Positions 6,325 to 13,900 of a stretch of 16,138 nt of DNA are shown here, one piece after another. Both the position numbers and the translations under genes were made by a program. Source of the DNA: JAWVYT01 sp046483065 (lineage in GTDB: Bacteria; Gemmatimonadota; Gemmatimonadetes; Longimicrobiales; RSA9); NCBI GenBank assembly GCA_046483065.1, contig JAWODW010000058.1, positions 1-16,138 of the forward strand, written 5' to 3'. A model generated the notes under the pieces. That model saw only the letters and a program-made list of their open reading frames with translations, was not told the DNA's origin and ran no database searches. Numbering within the stretch: the stretch's first letter is position 1; the number at the start of each line of letters is the position of its first letter.

Positions 6325-6719
6325 TCTTCATCGATTCGAACGTGCCGATGTACCTGGTGGGTGCGGATCATCCGCACAAGGCGGACGCGCGCCGTCGGCT
6401 GGAAGCGCTGATCTCGGATCGGGAGCGGCTGGTGACGAGCGCGGAGGTGATGCAGGAGATCGTGCACCGGTACGTACATATCCGGAGGCGGGCCGCGATC
6501 CAGCCGGCGTTCGACGCGCTGCTCGGGGTGGTGGACGAGGTCTACCCGGTGGAGCGGGAGGACGTGGAGCGGGCCAAGACGGTGCTGGACGGGGCCCCGG
6601 ATCTGGGCGCCCGGGACGCGCTGCACGTGGCGGTGATGCGGCGTCGCGAAGTGGCTCGTATCCTGAGCTTCGACATCGGCTTCGATCAGGTGCCCGGACT
6701 CGAGCGGATCGGGGCGTAG
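6321..6719 (+). CDS. VapC-like PIN ribonuclease toxin (copy 1)
   Basis: The 132-residue PIN protein begins VIFIDSNVPMYLVGADHPHKADARRRLEAL. The expected acidic residues are present: D5, E42 (SAEVMQEIVHRY), D99 (GARDALHVAV) and D118 (SFDIGFD). Such toxins are Mg2+-dependent RNases that stall translation when free. The GTG start at 6321 overlaps the antitoxin stop (GTGA). It is about 89% identical (118 of 132 residues by my count) to the copy at 10508-10906. Its TAG stop abuts the 94-bp relic of the MNT gene. Confidence 0.92.
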   Translation: MIFIDSNVPMYLVGADHPHKADARRRLEALISDRERLVTSAEVMQEIVHRYVHIRRRAAIQPAFDALLGVVDEVYPVEREDVERAKTVLDGAPDLGARDALHVAVMRRREVARILSFDIGFDQVPGLERIGA

Positions 6720-6812
6720 GGTGGAGTTCGAGACGAGCACGCGGCGGCTGTACTTCGATTTCCTGCCGTTCCTGGAGCGCGACGCCCGGGGGAGGCTCGG
6801 TGGTTGACCCCC
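6719..6812 (+). pseudogene. Relic of the MNT gene 3' end (duplicate of 5350-5443)
   Basis: These 94 bases repeat 5350-5443 nearly exactly, including the MNT stop and the first bases of the HEPN gene; they differ only in a short patch after GACGCCC. There is no start and no continuing HEPN sequence: past the last shared base the two copies diverge. It is a non-coding scar. Together with the C/D repeat pair it fills the 321 bases between vapC1 and the helicase gene. Confidence 0.9.
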
Positions 6813-6830
6813 GAGGATGACGGCACAACC

Positions 6831-6921
6831 CGCCCTCTACCCTCTCCCTCGGTCTCTCCATCGGCCTGTACCTCGCCCTCCGCTTCGTACTTCGCCGTTT
6901 CCATGGATCGCTGCGCCCCGG
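6831..6921 (-). repeat. Dispersed hexamer repeat, left arm (copy C)
   Basis: This is almost identical to copy B (5878-5968), except at the outer edge and in the terminal hairpin, which is degraded here (GGATCGCTGCGCCCC). It is joined head to head with copy D, so C and D together form a degenerate inverted repeat of about 175 bp. Confidence 0.9.
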
Positions 6922-6923
6922 AC

Positions 6924-7005
6924 CTGGAGACGAAAAGGCACGAGGCGGAGGTACAGGTACAGGCCGAGGCCGACGGGAGAGGGGAGAGGGGAGAGGGGAG
7001 AGGGG
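6924..7005 (+). repeat. Dispersed hexamer repeat, right arm (copy D), ending in GGGAGAG tandem repeats
   Basis: This matches copy A at the window start. The arm contains GGTACA-type and GGCCGA-type doublets and then 4.4 perfect copies of the heptamer GGGAGAG (6975-7005). It is the opposite-strand partner of copy C and lies 36 bases before the helicase start. Confidence 0.9.
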
Positions 7006-7028
7006 CTGATATTCCGCCGCCCGTGCGC

Positions 7029-7034
7029 TACCAT
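7029..7034 (+). promoter_or_regulatory. -10-like element six bases before the XPB start
   Basis: TACCAT is followed by six bases and the ATG at 7041; CTGATA (7006-7011) 17 bases upstream could act as a weak -35 box. The surroundings resemble those at the MNT start, and no Shine-Dalgarno is seen, so the transcript may be leaderless. Confidence 0.4.
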
Positions 7035-7040
7035 TCCCCG

Positions 7041-8558
7041 ATGACCGATCCCGAGACCGACCGCGAGACCGAACCTCCCGTCTACTACTACCGCCACGGC
7101 CTGGCGGTCCTCCGCCACGTCCGGGAGGCGCCGCCGTGGATGCAGTACGACGATCGGGCGGACGCCTACGTGGCGCCGGGCCATCGGCTCCCGGAGCTGC
7201 GGGAATGGGCCGAGGCCCGGGGGATCAAGGCGGCGGCCGGTGCCGCGCCGGGCGCCGGTAGGCCGGGGAGCGCCGGTACCGCGGCGGCCGACGGGATGGT
7301 GGCCGGCGACCCGTCGTCGCCGGAACCGCTCCCGTTCTACGACCCTCGCTCGCCGCGGCCGTACCAGGAGGACGCGGTGGCGCGGTGGGAGGCGGCGGAG
7401 GGACGGGGCTCGGTGGTGCTGCCCACGGGGTCGGGGAAGACGTTCGTCGCGATCCTGGCGATCCAGCGGACGCTGGGGGGCGGCGAGGGTCGGGCGTGCG
7501 TGGTGGCGCCGACGCGGGCGCTGGTGGCCCAGTGGTACGCCCAGCTGGCGGACGCCTTCGGCGCCGACCGGGTGGGCGCGTACTACGCCGACGAGAAGGA
7601 CGTCCGGCAGCTGACGGTCACCACCTACCACTCGGCGTTCGACCTGCTGGAGCGGGAGGGCGCGGCCGTGCGGCTGCTGGTCCTCGACGAGGCGCACCAT
7701 CTCGAGGACACGGCGGCGGGTGGGCCGAAGGCGTGGCACGACGCGCTCCGGATCGCGCCGGCGCCGTACCGGCTCGGGCTCACCGCCACCTACCCCGACG
7801 GCCGGGACGCCGAGCTGCGGCGGCTGGTGGGCGGCGTGGTCTACCGGCGGGCGGTGGGCGAGATGGCCGACGCCGAGCTGGCCGACTTCGCCCTGGAGCG
7901 GCGGTTCGTGGCGCTCACGCCCGGGGAGCGGGAGCGGTACGAGGCTGCCGAAGCCGAGTACGAGGACTACATCGCACGGAAAGGGTTCCGGGACCGCTAC
8001 CCCGACCCGGGCGACGCGTGGCGGGTGTTCATGGCCGAGACCCGGCGGCGGCCGGCGGCCCGGCGGGCGTTCCGTGCGTTCCTGGAGCGGGAGCGGGTGG
8101 TGATCCTGGCGGAGAACAAGCTGCGGGAGGTGTACCGGATCCTGGCGCTGCACCCCGCCGAGCGGGCGGTGCTGTTCACCGGCAACGTGGCGGCGGCGGA
8201 GTCGCTGTCGGAGCGGCTGGCGGTGCCGATGATCACGGCGGACACGCCGGCGTCGGAGCGGAAGCGGCTGCTGGAGGACATGTCCGAGGGTCGCGTCCGG
8301 GCCGTGGCCAGCGTGCGGGTTCTCGACGAGGGCTGGGACGTGCCCGCCGCCAAGCTGGGCGTGATCCTCGGCGACAGCAGCCGGGGCGGGCGCCGGCAGC
8401 ACGCCCAGCGCCTCGGCCGGATCCTGCGCCGGCAGGGCGACCGCGTGGCGTCACTCTACGAGGTGGTGGCCGCCGACACCTACGAGTTCTTCGCGTCGCA
8501 GAAGCGAAGGGGCGGGCTCGCCCGGGGGGCGGAGCCGCAGCTGGGCTTGGGGCTGTGA
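7041..8558 (+). CDS. XPB-type superfamily 2 DNA helicase
   Basis: The 505-residue protein is a bacterial XPB/Rad25-like 3'-5' helicase. The N-terminal 60 residues (YYYRHGLAVLRHVREAPPWMQYDDRADAYVAPGHRLPEL) probably form the damage-recognition-like domain. A low-complexity Gly/Ala/Pro linker spans about residues 64-97. Then come the RecA lobes: Walker A LPTGSGKT (127-134), DEAH (216-219), TAT (248-250), LFTGN (378-382), SVRVLDEGWDVP, and motif VI Q456-R-L-G-R460-I-L-R. The region 290-350 between the lobes, rich in Arg and Glu, is where XPB carries its thumb insertion. The ATG at 7041 fits the conserved N-terminus; in-frame codons before it are repeat DNA. It is followed after 92 bases by the Bax1-type nuclease, the usual partner. 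Confidence 0.92.
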   Translation: MTDPETDRETEPPVYYYRHGLAVLRHVREAPPWMQYDDRADAYVAPGHRLPELREWAEARGIKAAAGAAPGAGRPGSAGTAAADGMVAGDPSSPEPLPFYDPRSPRPYQEDAVARWEAAEGRGSVVLPTGSGKTFVAILAIQRTLGGGEGRACVVAPTRALVAQWYAQLADAFGADRVGAYYADEKDVRQLTVTTYHSAFDLLEREGAAVRLLVLDEAHHLEDTAAGGPKAWHDALRIAPAPYRLGLTATYPDGRDAELRRLVGGVVYRRAVGEMADAELADFALERRFVALTPGERERYEAAEAEYEDYIARKGFRDRYPDPGDAWRVFMAETRRRPAARRAFRAFLERERVVILAENKLREVYRILALHPAERAVLFTGNVAAAESLSERLAVPMITADTPASERKRLLEDMSEGRVRAVASVRVLDEGWDVPAAKLGVILGDSSRGGRRQHAQRLGRILRRQGDRVASLYEVVAADTYEFFASQKRRGGLARGAEPQLGLGL

Positions 8559-8650
8559 GACGACGCCCGGCTCGACACCGGCCCACGATCCACCCGGCCA
8601 GGTCCGGGGGCCCGGTCCGTCGCGCGGGCCGCTGAGGCCGGGGACCCGCC

Positions 8651-9949
8651 ATGCTCCGCCGCACCCACGTCCTCCCGTTCACCGCCGAGCGCGGCGGCCG
8701 CATCACCGTCGAGTTCCTCGCCGACCCCGACGGGCGCGTCACGAAGTTCCTCGACCGGCTCTGCCGGCTCATGACGCGCCTCGAGGGCCGGCCCCGGAGC
8801 GCGGTGCTCGAAGGGCTGCGGCGCCAGGAGCGCCGGGTCCGCGACGCCCGCCGCCTGGCCGGCCTGTCGAAGACGCTCCTCGACGCCGCCCGCTTTGCGC
8901 CCGACCCGCTGGCCCACCGCGCCGCCGACGTCCGGGAGGCCGTCTTCCTCGCCCGGGGCGAGCACTGGCCGCCCGTCCCCGGCGACGAGGACGTGCCCTA
9001 CCGGGAGGCCGCCGATGACCTCGGCCTCACCGTCGACCAGGCCCGCGACGCTCTCTACGCCGACCGCCCGGGCCGACGCCGGCTGAAGCGCGCCCCTCGC
9101 TGGGACGGCGCCCGGCTGCTCCGCCGCTACAACCTGGAGCTGGCCCGGGCCGTGCTCCTGGACGCCGTCGAGATGACGGTGACGGCCGAGGGCGGCTGGG
9201 GCGACATCTTCCGGGCCGTCAAGCTCGGCCGGCTCATGTACCGCGTCGAGCGGGTAGGCGACGGAGACGGGTCCCGTATGGGCGGCGGCTCCGGACCGCC
9301 CGGCGGCTCCGATCCCGGCGGCCCGCCCCGCTACCGCGTCACCCTCACCGGCCCCGCGGCGCCGTTCGTGACCCGGGCCCGGCGCTACGGCGTCCGGTTC
9401 GCCCGGGTGGTGCCGGCGTTGACGCGGGCGCCGGGGTGGCGGCTGGACGCCGTCATCGACCGGGACGGCCGTCGCCTGGATTACACGCTGGAGGCCGGCG
9501 GCGCCATCCGGACCCGGGCCCGCCGTGCTCGCTACGACTCGGCCTGGGAGCGGGGACTGGCCGCCGAGTTCGAGGAGAAGATCGGCGCCGAGCGCGGCGG
9601 CTGGTCGCTGACCCGGGAGGACACGCCCGTGCCCGTCGGCGACGACCTCTTCCTCCCCGACTTCACCGTCCGCCACGACGACGGCCGCGAGGCGCTGGTC
9701 GAGATCGTCGGGTTCTGGACGCCCGAATACCTCACCGCCAAGCTCGACAAGGTCCGCCGCGCCGGCCTCGACAACCTGGTGCTCGTGGTCTACAGGGGCC
9801 TGGCCGCGGGGGCCGCCGCCGACGCGCGGGACGACGGGGCGCTCGCAGCCGACGACGCGTTCGCCGACCTTCCCGGCGCCGTCCTCTGGTTCGCCCGCAA
9901 GCCCCGGATCGGGGCGGTGATGGAGGCGGTGGAGCGGGTGGCCCGCTGA
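8651..9949 (+). CDS. DUF790 / Bax1-type nuclease, partner of XPB
   Basis: The 432-residue protein matches the DUF790 (Bax1) family. The N-terminal part (EFLADPDGRVTKFLDRLCRLMTRLEGRPRSAVLEGLRRQE) and the middle YNLELARAVLLDAVEMTVTAEGGWGDIFRAVKLGRLMYRVE are the family's recognisable segments. The C-terminal nuclease core reads LFLPDFTVRHDDGREALVEIVGFWTPEYLTAKLDKVRRAG, a PD-(D/E)xK-like arrangement with D337, E351 and K364 as likely metal or catalytic residues. In archaea Bax1 binds XPB and cuts DNA at bubbles opened by the helicase, resembling eukaryotic XPG action. The same coupling is expected here. A Gly/Pro-rich loop at about residues 204-220 is variable. The stop is one base from the stop of the convergent small gene. 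Confidence 0.9.
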   Translation: MLRRTHVLPFTAERGGRITVEFLADPDGRVTKFLDRLCRLMTRLEGRPRSAVLEGLRRQERRVRDARRLAGLSKTLLDAARFAPDPLAHRAADVREAVFLARGEHWPPVPGDEDVPYREAADDLGLTVDQARDALYADRPGRRRLKRAPRWDGARLLRRYNLELARAVLLDAVEMTVTAEGGWGDIFRAVKLGRLMYRVERVGDGDGSRMGGGSGPPGGSDPGGPPRYRVTLTGPAAPFVTRARRYGVRFARVVPALTRAPGWRLDAVIDRDGRRLDYTLEAGGAIRTRARRARYDSAWERGLAAEFEEKIGAERGGWSLTREDTPVPVGDDLFLPDFTVRHDDGREALVEIVGFWTPEYLTAKLDKVRRAGLDNLVLVVYRGLAAGAAADARDDGALAADDAFADLPGAVLWFARKPRIGAVMEAVERVAR

Positions 9950-9950
9950 C

Positions 9951-10220
9951 CTACTTCCGGGGGTGCTTCTCCCGGTCCTCGGTGTCCGGGTCCCGGCTGC
10001 CCGGCCGGGCCTCCGGCGTGTTCTCCGAGATGACCTCCTGCTTGCCCTCCCGCTTCAGGTCGATCTTCTGCTGATGGGTCTGGGTCCGATCGGACTCCTG
10101 GCGCTGCTTGCTCGAGCCGGTGGTGGCGCCCACCTCGCTGGGGTCCTTCCCGGCCTCGCGCGCCTCCTTCGCCGCCTTCCGCTTCTGCTCTTCGCTGCCT
10201 TCCATCTTCTTGCCGCCCAA
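9951..10220 (-). CDS. Small hydrophilic Lys/Glu/Arg-rich protein, function unknown
   Basis: The 89-residue protein begins GGKKMEGSEEQKRKAAKEAREAGKDPSEVGATTGSSKQRQESDRTQ after its start and is almost devoid of hydrophobic residues. About a third of it is Lys, Arg, Glu or Asp, and it is probably disordered. I chose the TTG at 10220 because GGGAGG lies about five bases upstream. An internal ATG at 10205 would shorten it by five residues. The pattern EGSEEQKRK-A-EAREAGKxPSEVGATTGSSKQ looks like a conserved small-protein family I cannot name. It converges on the Bax1-type gene with a one-base gap. Confidence 0.6.
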   Translation of the reverse strand: MGGKKMEGSEEQKRKAAKEAREAGKDPSEVGATTGSSKQRQESDRTQTHQQKIDLKREGKQEVISENTPEARPGSRDPDTEDREKHPRK

Positions 10221-10316
10221 TGGGTCCTCCCGTCCGGTGCACTGCTCCTGACCGCGGTGCATCAGAGGGGCAACATGCGTTCCGTCGCGCCTGCGCAGCG
10301 TTCCTCGAAGATGTCC

Positions 10317-10419
10317 AGCGCCCTCGTCCCTCTCCCTCGGTCTCTCCTTCGGCCTGTACCTCGCCCTCCGCTTCGTACTTCTCCCTTTCCATGGCGCGCT
10401 GCGCCCGGACCACTTGACT
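10317..10419 (-). repeat. Dispersed hexamer repeat, left arm (copy E), ending at a broken vapB promoter
   Basis: This copy matches copy B throughout, including the TTGACT (10414-10419) that serves as the vapB1 -35 box. In copy B a -10 box and start codon follow; here the sequence jumps directly to the vapB coding region. The segment 10221-10316 upstream shows no gene. Confidence 0.85.
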
Positions 10420-10423
10420 GCAG

Positions 10424-10507
10424 GTGGTGATGGGAGAGGACGAATACCGGGAGATCCGGGAGGCGGCCGAGCGCCGTCGGCTGACGGTGTACGGAGTCGG
10501 ACTCGGG
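10424..10507 (+). pseudogene. Truncated vapB remnant (copy 2), in frame with vapC2
   Basis: The remnant reads VVMGEDEYREIREAAERRRLTVYGVGLG and matches residues 7-28 of the copy 1 antitoxin (RLQVVMDEDEYREIREAAEQRRLTV). The start codon, the promoter -10 and the whole second half with the toxin-binding region are missing. Reading from a GTG at 10424 continues without a stop into vapC2 at 10508, giving a 160-residue fused frame. Both deletion junctions occur at short direct repeats still visible in copy 1 (GACT and CGGAGT). Confidence 0.85.
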
Positions 10508-10906
10508 ATGATCTTCATCGATTCGAACGTGCCGATGTACCTGGTGGGCGCGGATCATCCGCACAAGGCGGATGCCCGGCGTCGTCTGGAGAGTCTGATC
10601 TCGGCGCGGGAGCGGTTGGTGACGAGCGCGGAGGTCATGCAGGAGATCGTGCACCGGTACGTTTACATCCGGAGGCGCGACGCCATCCAGCCGGCGTTCG
10701 ATGCACTGCTGGGGGTGGTGGACGAGGTCTACCCGGTGGAACGCGAGGACGTGGAGCGGGCCAGGACGGTGCTGGACGGCCTCCCGGATCTGGGGGCCCG
10801 GGACGCGCTGCACGTGGCGGTGACGGGGCGGCGCGAGGTCAACCGGATCCGCAGCTTCGACCCCGGCTTCGATCCGGTGCCCGGTCTCCATCGGATCGGC
10901 GCGTAG
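10508..10906 (+). CDS. VapC-like PIN toxin, copy 2, without a working antitoxin
   Basis: The 132-residue product is a full-length PIN domain about 89% identical to vapC1. All four acidic residues (D5, E42, D99, D118) are kept. It starts at an ATG where copy 1 has GTG. The 14 differences include several non-conservative ones (R107G, L115R, I119P, Q123P), mostly in the last quarter. With the vapB promoter and antitoxin lost it is probably silent or drifting; copy 1 antitoxin might still bind it. The frame remains open, so decay is recent or some selection persists. Confidence 0.8.
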   Translation: MIFIDSNVPMYLVGADHPHKADARRRLESLISARERLVTSAEVMQEIVHRYVYIRRRDAIQPAFDALLGVVDEVYPVEREDVERARTVLDGLPDLGARDALHVAVTGRREVNRIRSFDPGFDPVPGLHRIGA

Positions 10907-10972
10907 GACCGCCCTGGCCCCGATCCTTCCCACCCTTCCGGTGTAGTAGCACCATTCCGCGATCGTGCACTC

Positions 10973-13900
10973 GTGAATCCTGCATCCTGGCCCTTGACTC
11001 AATCCGCGATCCTCGTCCGCAACGCCCGCCAGCACAACCTGAAGGGCATCGACCTCGACCTGCCCCACCGGAAGCTCATCGTGGTCACCGGCCCCAGCGG
11101 GAGCGGGAAGAGCTCGCTGGCGTTCGACACCATCTACGCCGAGGGGCAGCGTCGCTACGTGGAGAGCCTGTCCACGTACGCCAAGCAGTTCCTGGAGCGG
11201 ATGGAGAAGCCGGCGGTGGACCGGGTCGAGGGGATCGCGCCGGCGGTGGCCATCGAGCAGCGGAACCCCACCAAGACCAGCCGCTCGACGGTCGGCACGG
11301 CCACGGAGGTCCACGACTACCTGCGGCTGCTCTGGGCCCGGGCGGGTGTGACGGTCTGCCCGGAGTGCGGCGAGGTGGTGGAGCCGGACACGGTGCAGAG
11401 CGCCACGGACGAAGTCCTCGAGCTGGAGGCGGGGACCCGGATCGTCGTGGCGTTCCCGCTCCCGCTCAGCGCCCGGGCCGGCCACGAGCGGGTGGTGGAG
11501 AACCTCCGGGAGATGGGCTTCGTGCGGGTGCTGGCCGGCAACGAGACGCTCATGCTCGACGACGCGTCGGCCTCCGACCCCGAGGCGCTCGGCCACGACC
11601 TGGCGAAAGAGGATTCCGTGCTGGTGGTGGTGGACCGCCTGAAGGTCGACCCCGACGGCCAGGAGCGGCTGGCCGACTCCATCGGGACCGCGTTCGCCGA
11701 GGGGGAAGGGGAGTGCGTGGTGGTCATTTACGACGACGCCCCCACTCAGACCTCAGATCTCAGATCTCAGATCTCGGAAGTCTCCGGGCGCCCGGCGCTC
11801 CGCTTCAGCGAGCGCTTCCGCTGCGAGACGCACCCGGACCTGACATTCCTCGAACCGACGCCGCGGCTGTTCTCGTTCAACAACCCGTACGGCTCATGCG
11901 AGGAGTGCAAGGGGTTCGGGGCGGTGCTGGAGTACGACGAGGACCTGATCGTGCCGGTGCCGGAGCGATCGCTGCGGGAGGGTGCGGTGGAGCCGTGGGA
12001 GGTGAAGCGGTACCGGAAGCGCTACCGGAGCAAGCTCCTGGACTTCGCCAGGCAGCGGGGCGTGGACCTCGACACGCCGTGGGAGGAGCTGCCGGAGCGG
12101 TTCCGCCGGCACGTGATCCACGGCGTGAAGCGGAAGGGGAAGGGCAAGAGCTTCCAGGGCGTGATCCCCTTCCTGAAGAGCCGGGAGAAGAAGAAGTACA
12201 AGGCGTATATCCGGGTGTTCCTGCGGAAGTACCAGATGGCCCGCACGTGCCCGGAATGCGACGGGTACCGGCTCCGCCCTGAGGCCCTCCATGTGAAGGT
12301 GGCCGACCGCCACATCGGCGAGATCGCCATGCTGCGCATCGAAGAGGCGCGGGAATGGTTCGAGAGCCTCGGGGCGGATTCGGGCTCGGGGTCGGGCTCG
12401 TACTCGGGTGGCGCGGATGAAGGCGAGGGCGATTCCGGGCGGGACCCCACTACCAGCCCCACCCCCACTACCAAGCCGACGTCGTCCCATCACCTGCGGC
12501 AGACGACCCCGTCGGTCGCAGGCCCGATCCTCGAGGAAATCAACGACCGGCTGGAGTTCCTGGACGACGTCGGCCTCGGGTATTTGACGTTGGACCGCCA
12601 GACCCGGACCCTCTCGGGCGGCGAGACCCAGCGGATCACGCTGGCCAACTCGCTGGGCGCGAGTCTCATGGACACCCTCTACGTCCTCGACGAGCCGACC
12701 ATCGGGCTCCACGCACGCGACAACGATCGGCTCATCCGTCTGCTGGAGAAGCTCCGGGACGCCGGCAACACGGTCCTGGTGGTGGAGCACGACCCGGCCG
12801 TGCTCCAGCGCGCCGACGAGATCGTGGAGCTGGGCCCCGCCAGCGGCGAGAAGGGCGGACACGTGGTCTTCCAGGGGACGGTGGAGGAGCTCCTGGGCCT
12901 GGCCAAAAATTTGGATTTGGATTTGGATTCGGATTCGAAATTGAAGGAGGAGGACGGGGACGAAGCTTCAGCGGCCCCGGATGCCCGGAATCCAGGTACA
13001 AGTACGAATCCAAATCCAAATGAAAACCATCCCGAGGCTACCGCTACCGCCCGCTACCTCGCCGGGGAGCTGACCCCGCCGGAATCACGGGAGCGGCCCG
13101 TGGACCGGAAGTCGCTCCGGGTCGAGGGGGCCACGCTCCACAACCTCGACGCCGTGGACGTGGAGGTCCCGCTCAACACGCTGACCGTGGTCACGGGCGT
13201 GAGCGGCAGCGGCAAGTCGACGCTGGTGCACGATGTGCTCTTCCGGGCGCTGGAGCGGGAGCTGGAGGGGGAGCACTCGGCGAAGGAGCACCTGGGCGAG
13301 GCGGTGGGTTCGTATGAGCGGATGGAGGGGGTGGGCTACCTGGACGCGGTGGCGCTGGTGGACCAGAGCCCCATCGGACGGACGCCGCGGTCGAACCCGG
13401 CCACGTACACGAAGGCGTTCGACTACATCCGGAAGATCTTCGCGGACCAGCCGCTGTCGAAGGAGCGCGGGTATGACAAGGGCCGGTTCTCGTTCAACAC
13501 GAAGGGCGGGCGGTGCGAGGAGTGCAAGGGCGACGGCGTGGTGCAGGTGGAGATGGTCTTCATGGCGGACGTCTACGTCCCGTGCGATGCGTGCGGCGGC
13601 GCCCGGTACTCGCCGGAGACGCTGGAGGTGAAGGTCAAGGGGAAGACCATCCGCGACGTGCTGGAGCTGACGGTGGACGAGGCGATCCGGTTCTTCATCC
13701 GTGAGGACCGCCTGGGGCGGACGTTGTGGCAGCTCCAGCAGGTGGGGCTGGGCTACCTGCGGCTGGGTCAGGCGGCGCCGACGCTGAGCGGCGGCGAGGC
13801 GCAGCGGATGAAGATTGCGCGGGAGCTGGCGCGTGCGGGGAAGCGGAAGGGGAAGCGGCTCTACATCCTGGACGAGCCCACCACGGGGCTGAGCGGTCCG

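Noticed and set aside
6975..7005. GGGAGAG tandem heptamers as a CRISPR-like array or independent minisatellite
   Set aside because: There are no spacers, and the run is the outer end of repeat arm D.
6837..8402. A 521-codon minus-strand open frame opposite the helicase gene
   Set aside because: It is a low-complexity Arg/Pro/His-rich antisense shadow of the XPB gene, caused by high GC.
4565..10316. A 14-base match (CCTCGAAGATGTCC) shared by the CMD-like gene end and 10303-10316
   Set aside because: One such match is expected by chance in 16 kb of skewed composition, and the similarity does not extend.
10414..12282. A 622-codon plus-strand open frame running through vapBC2 and into uvrA
   Set aside because: It is a shadow frame of vapC2 and uvrA with Arg/Gly/Ala-rich sequence and no family resemblance.
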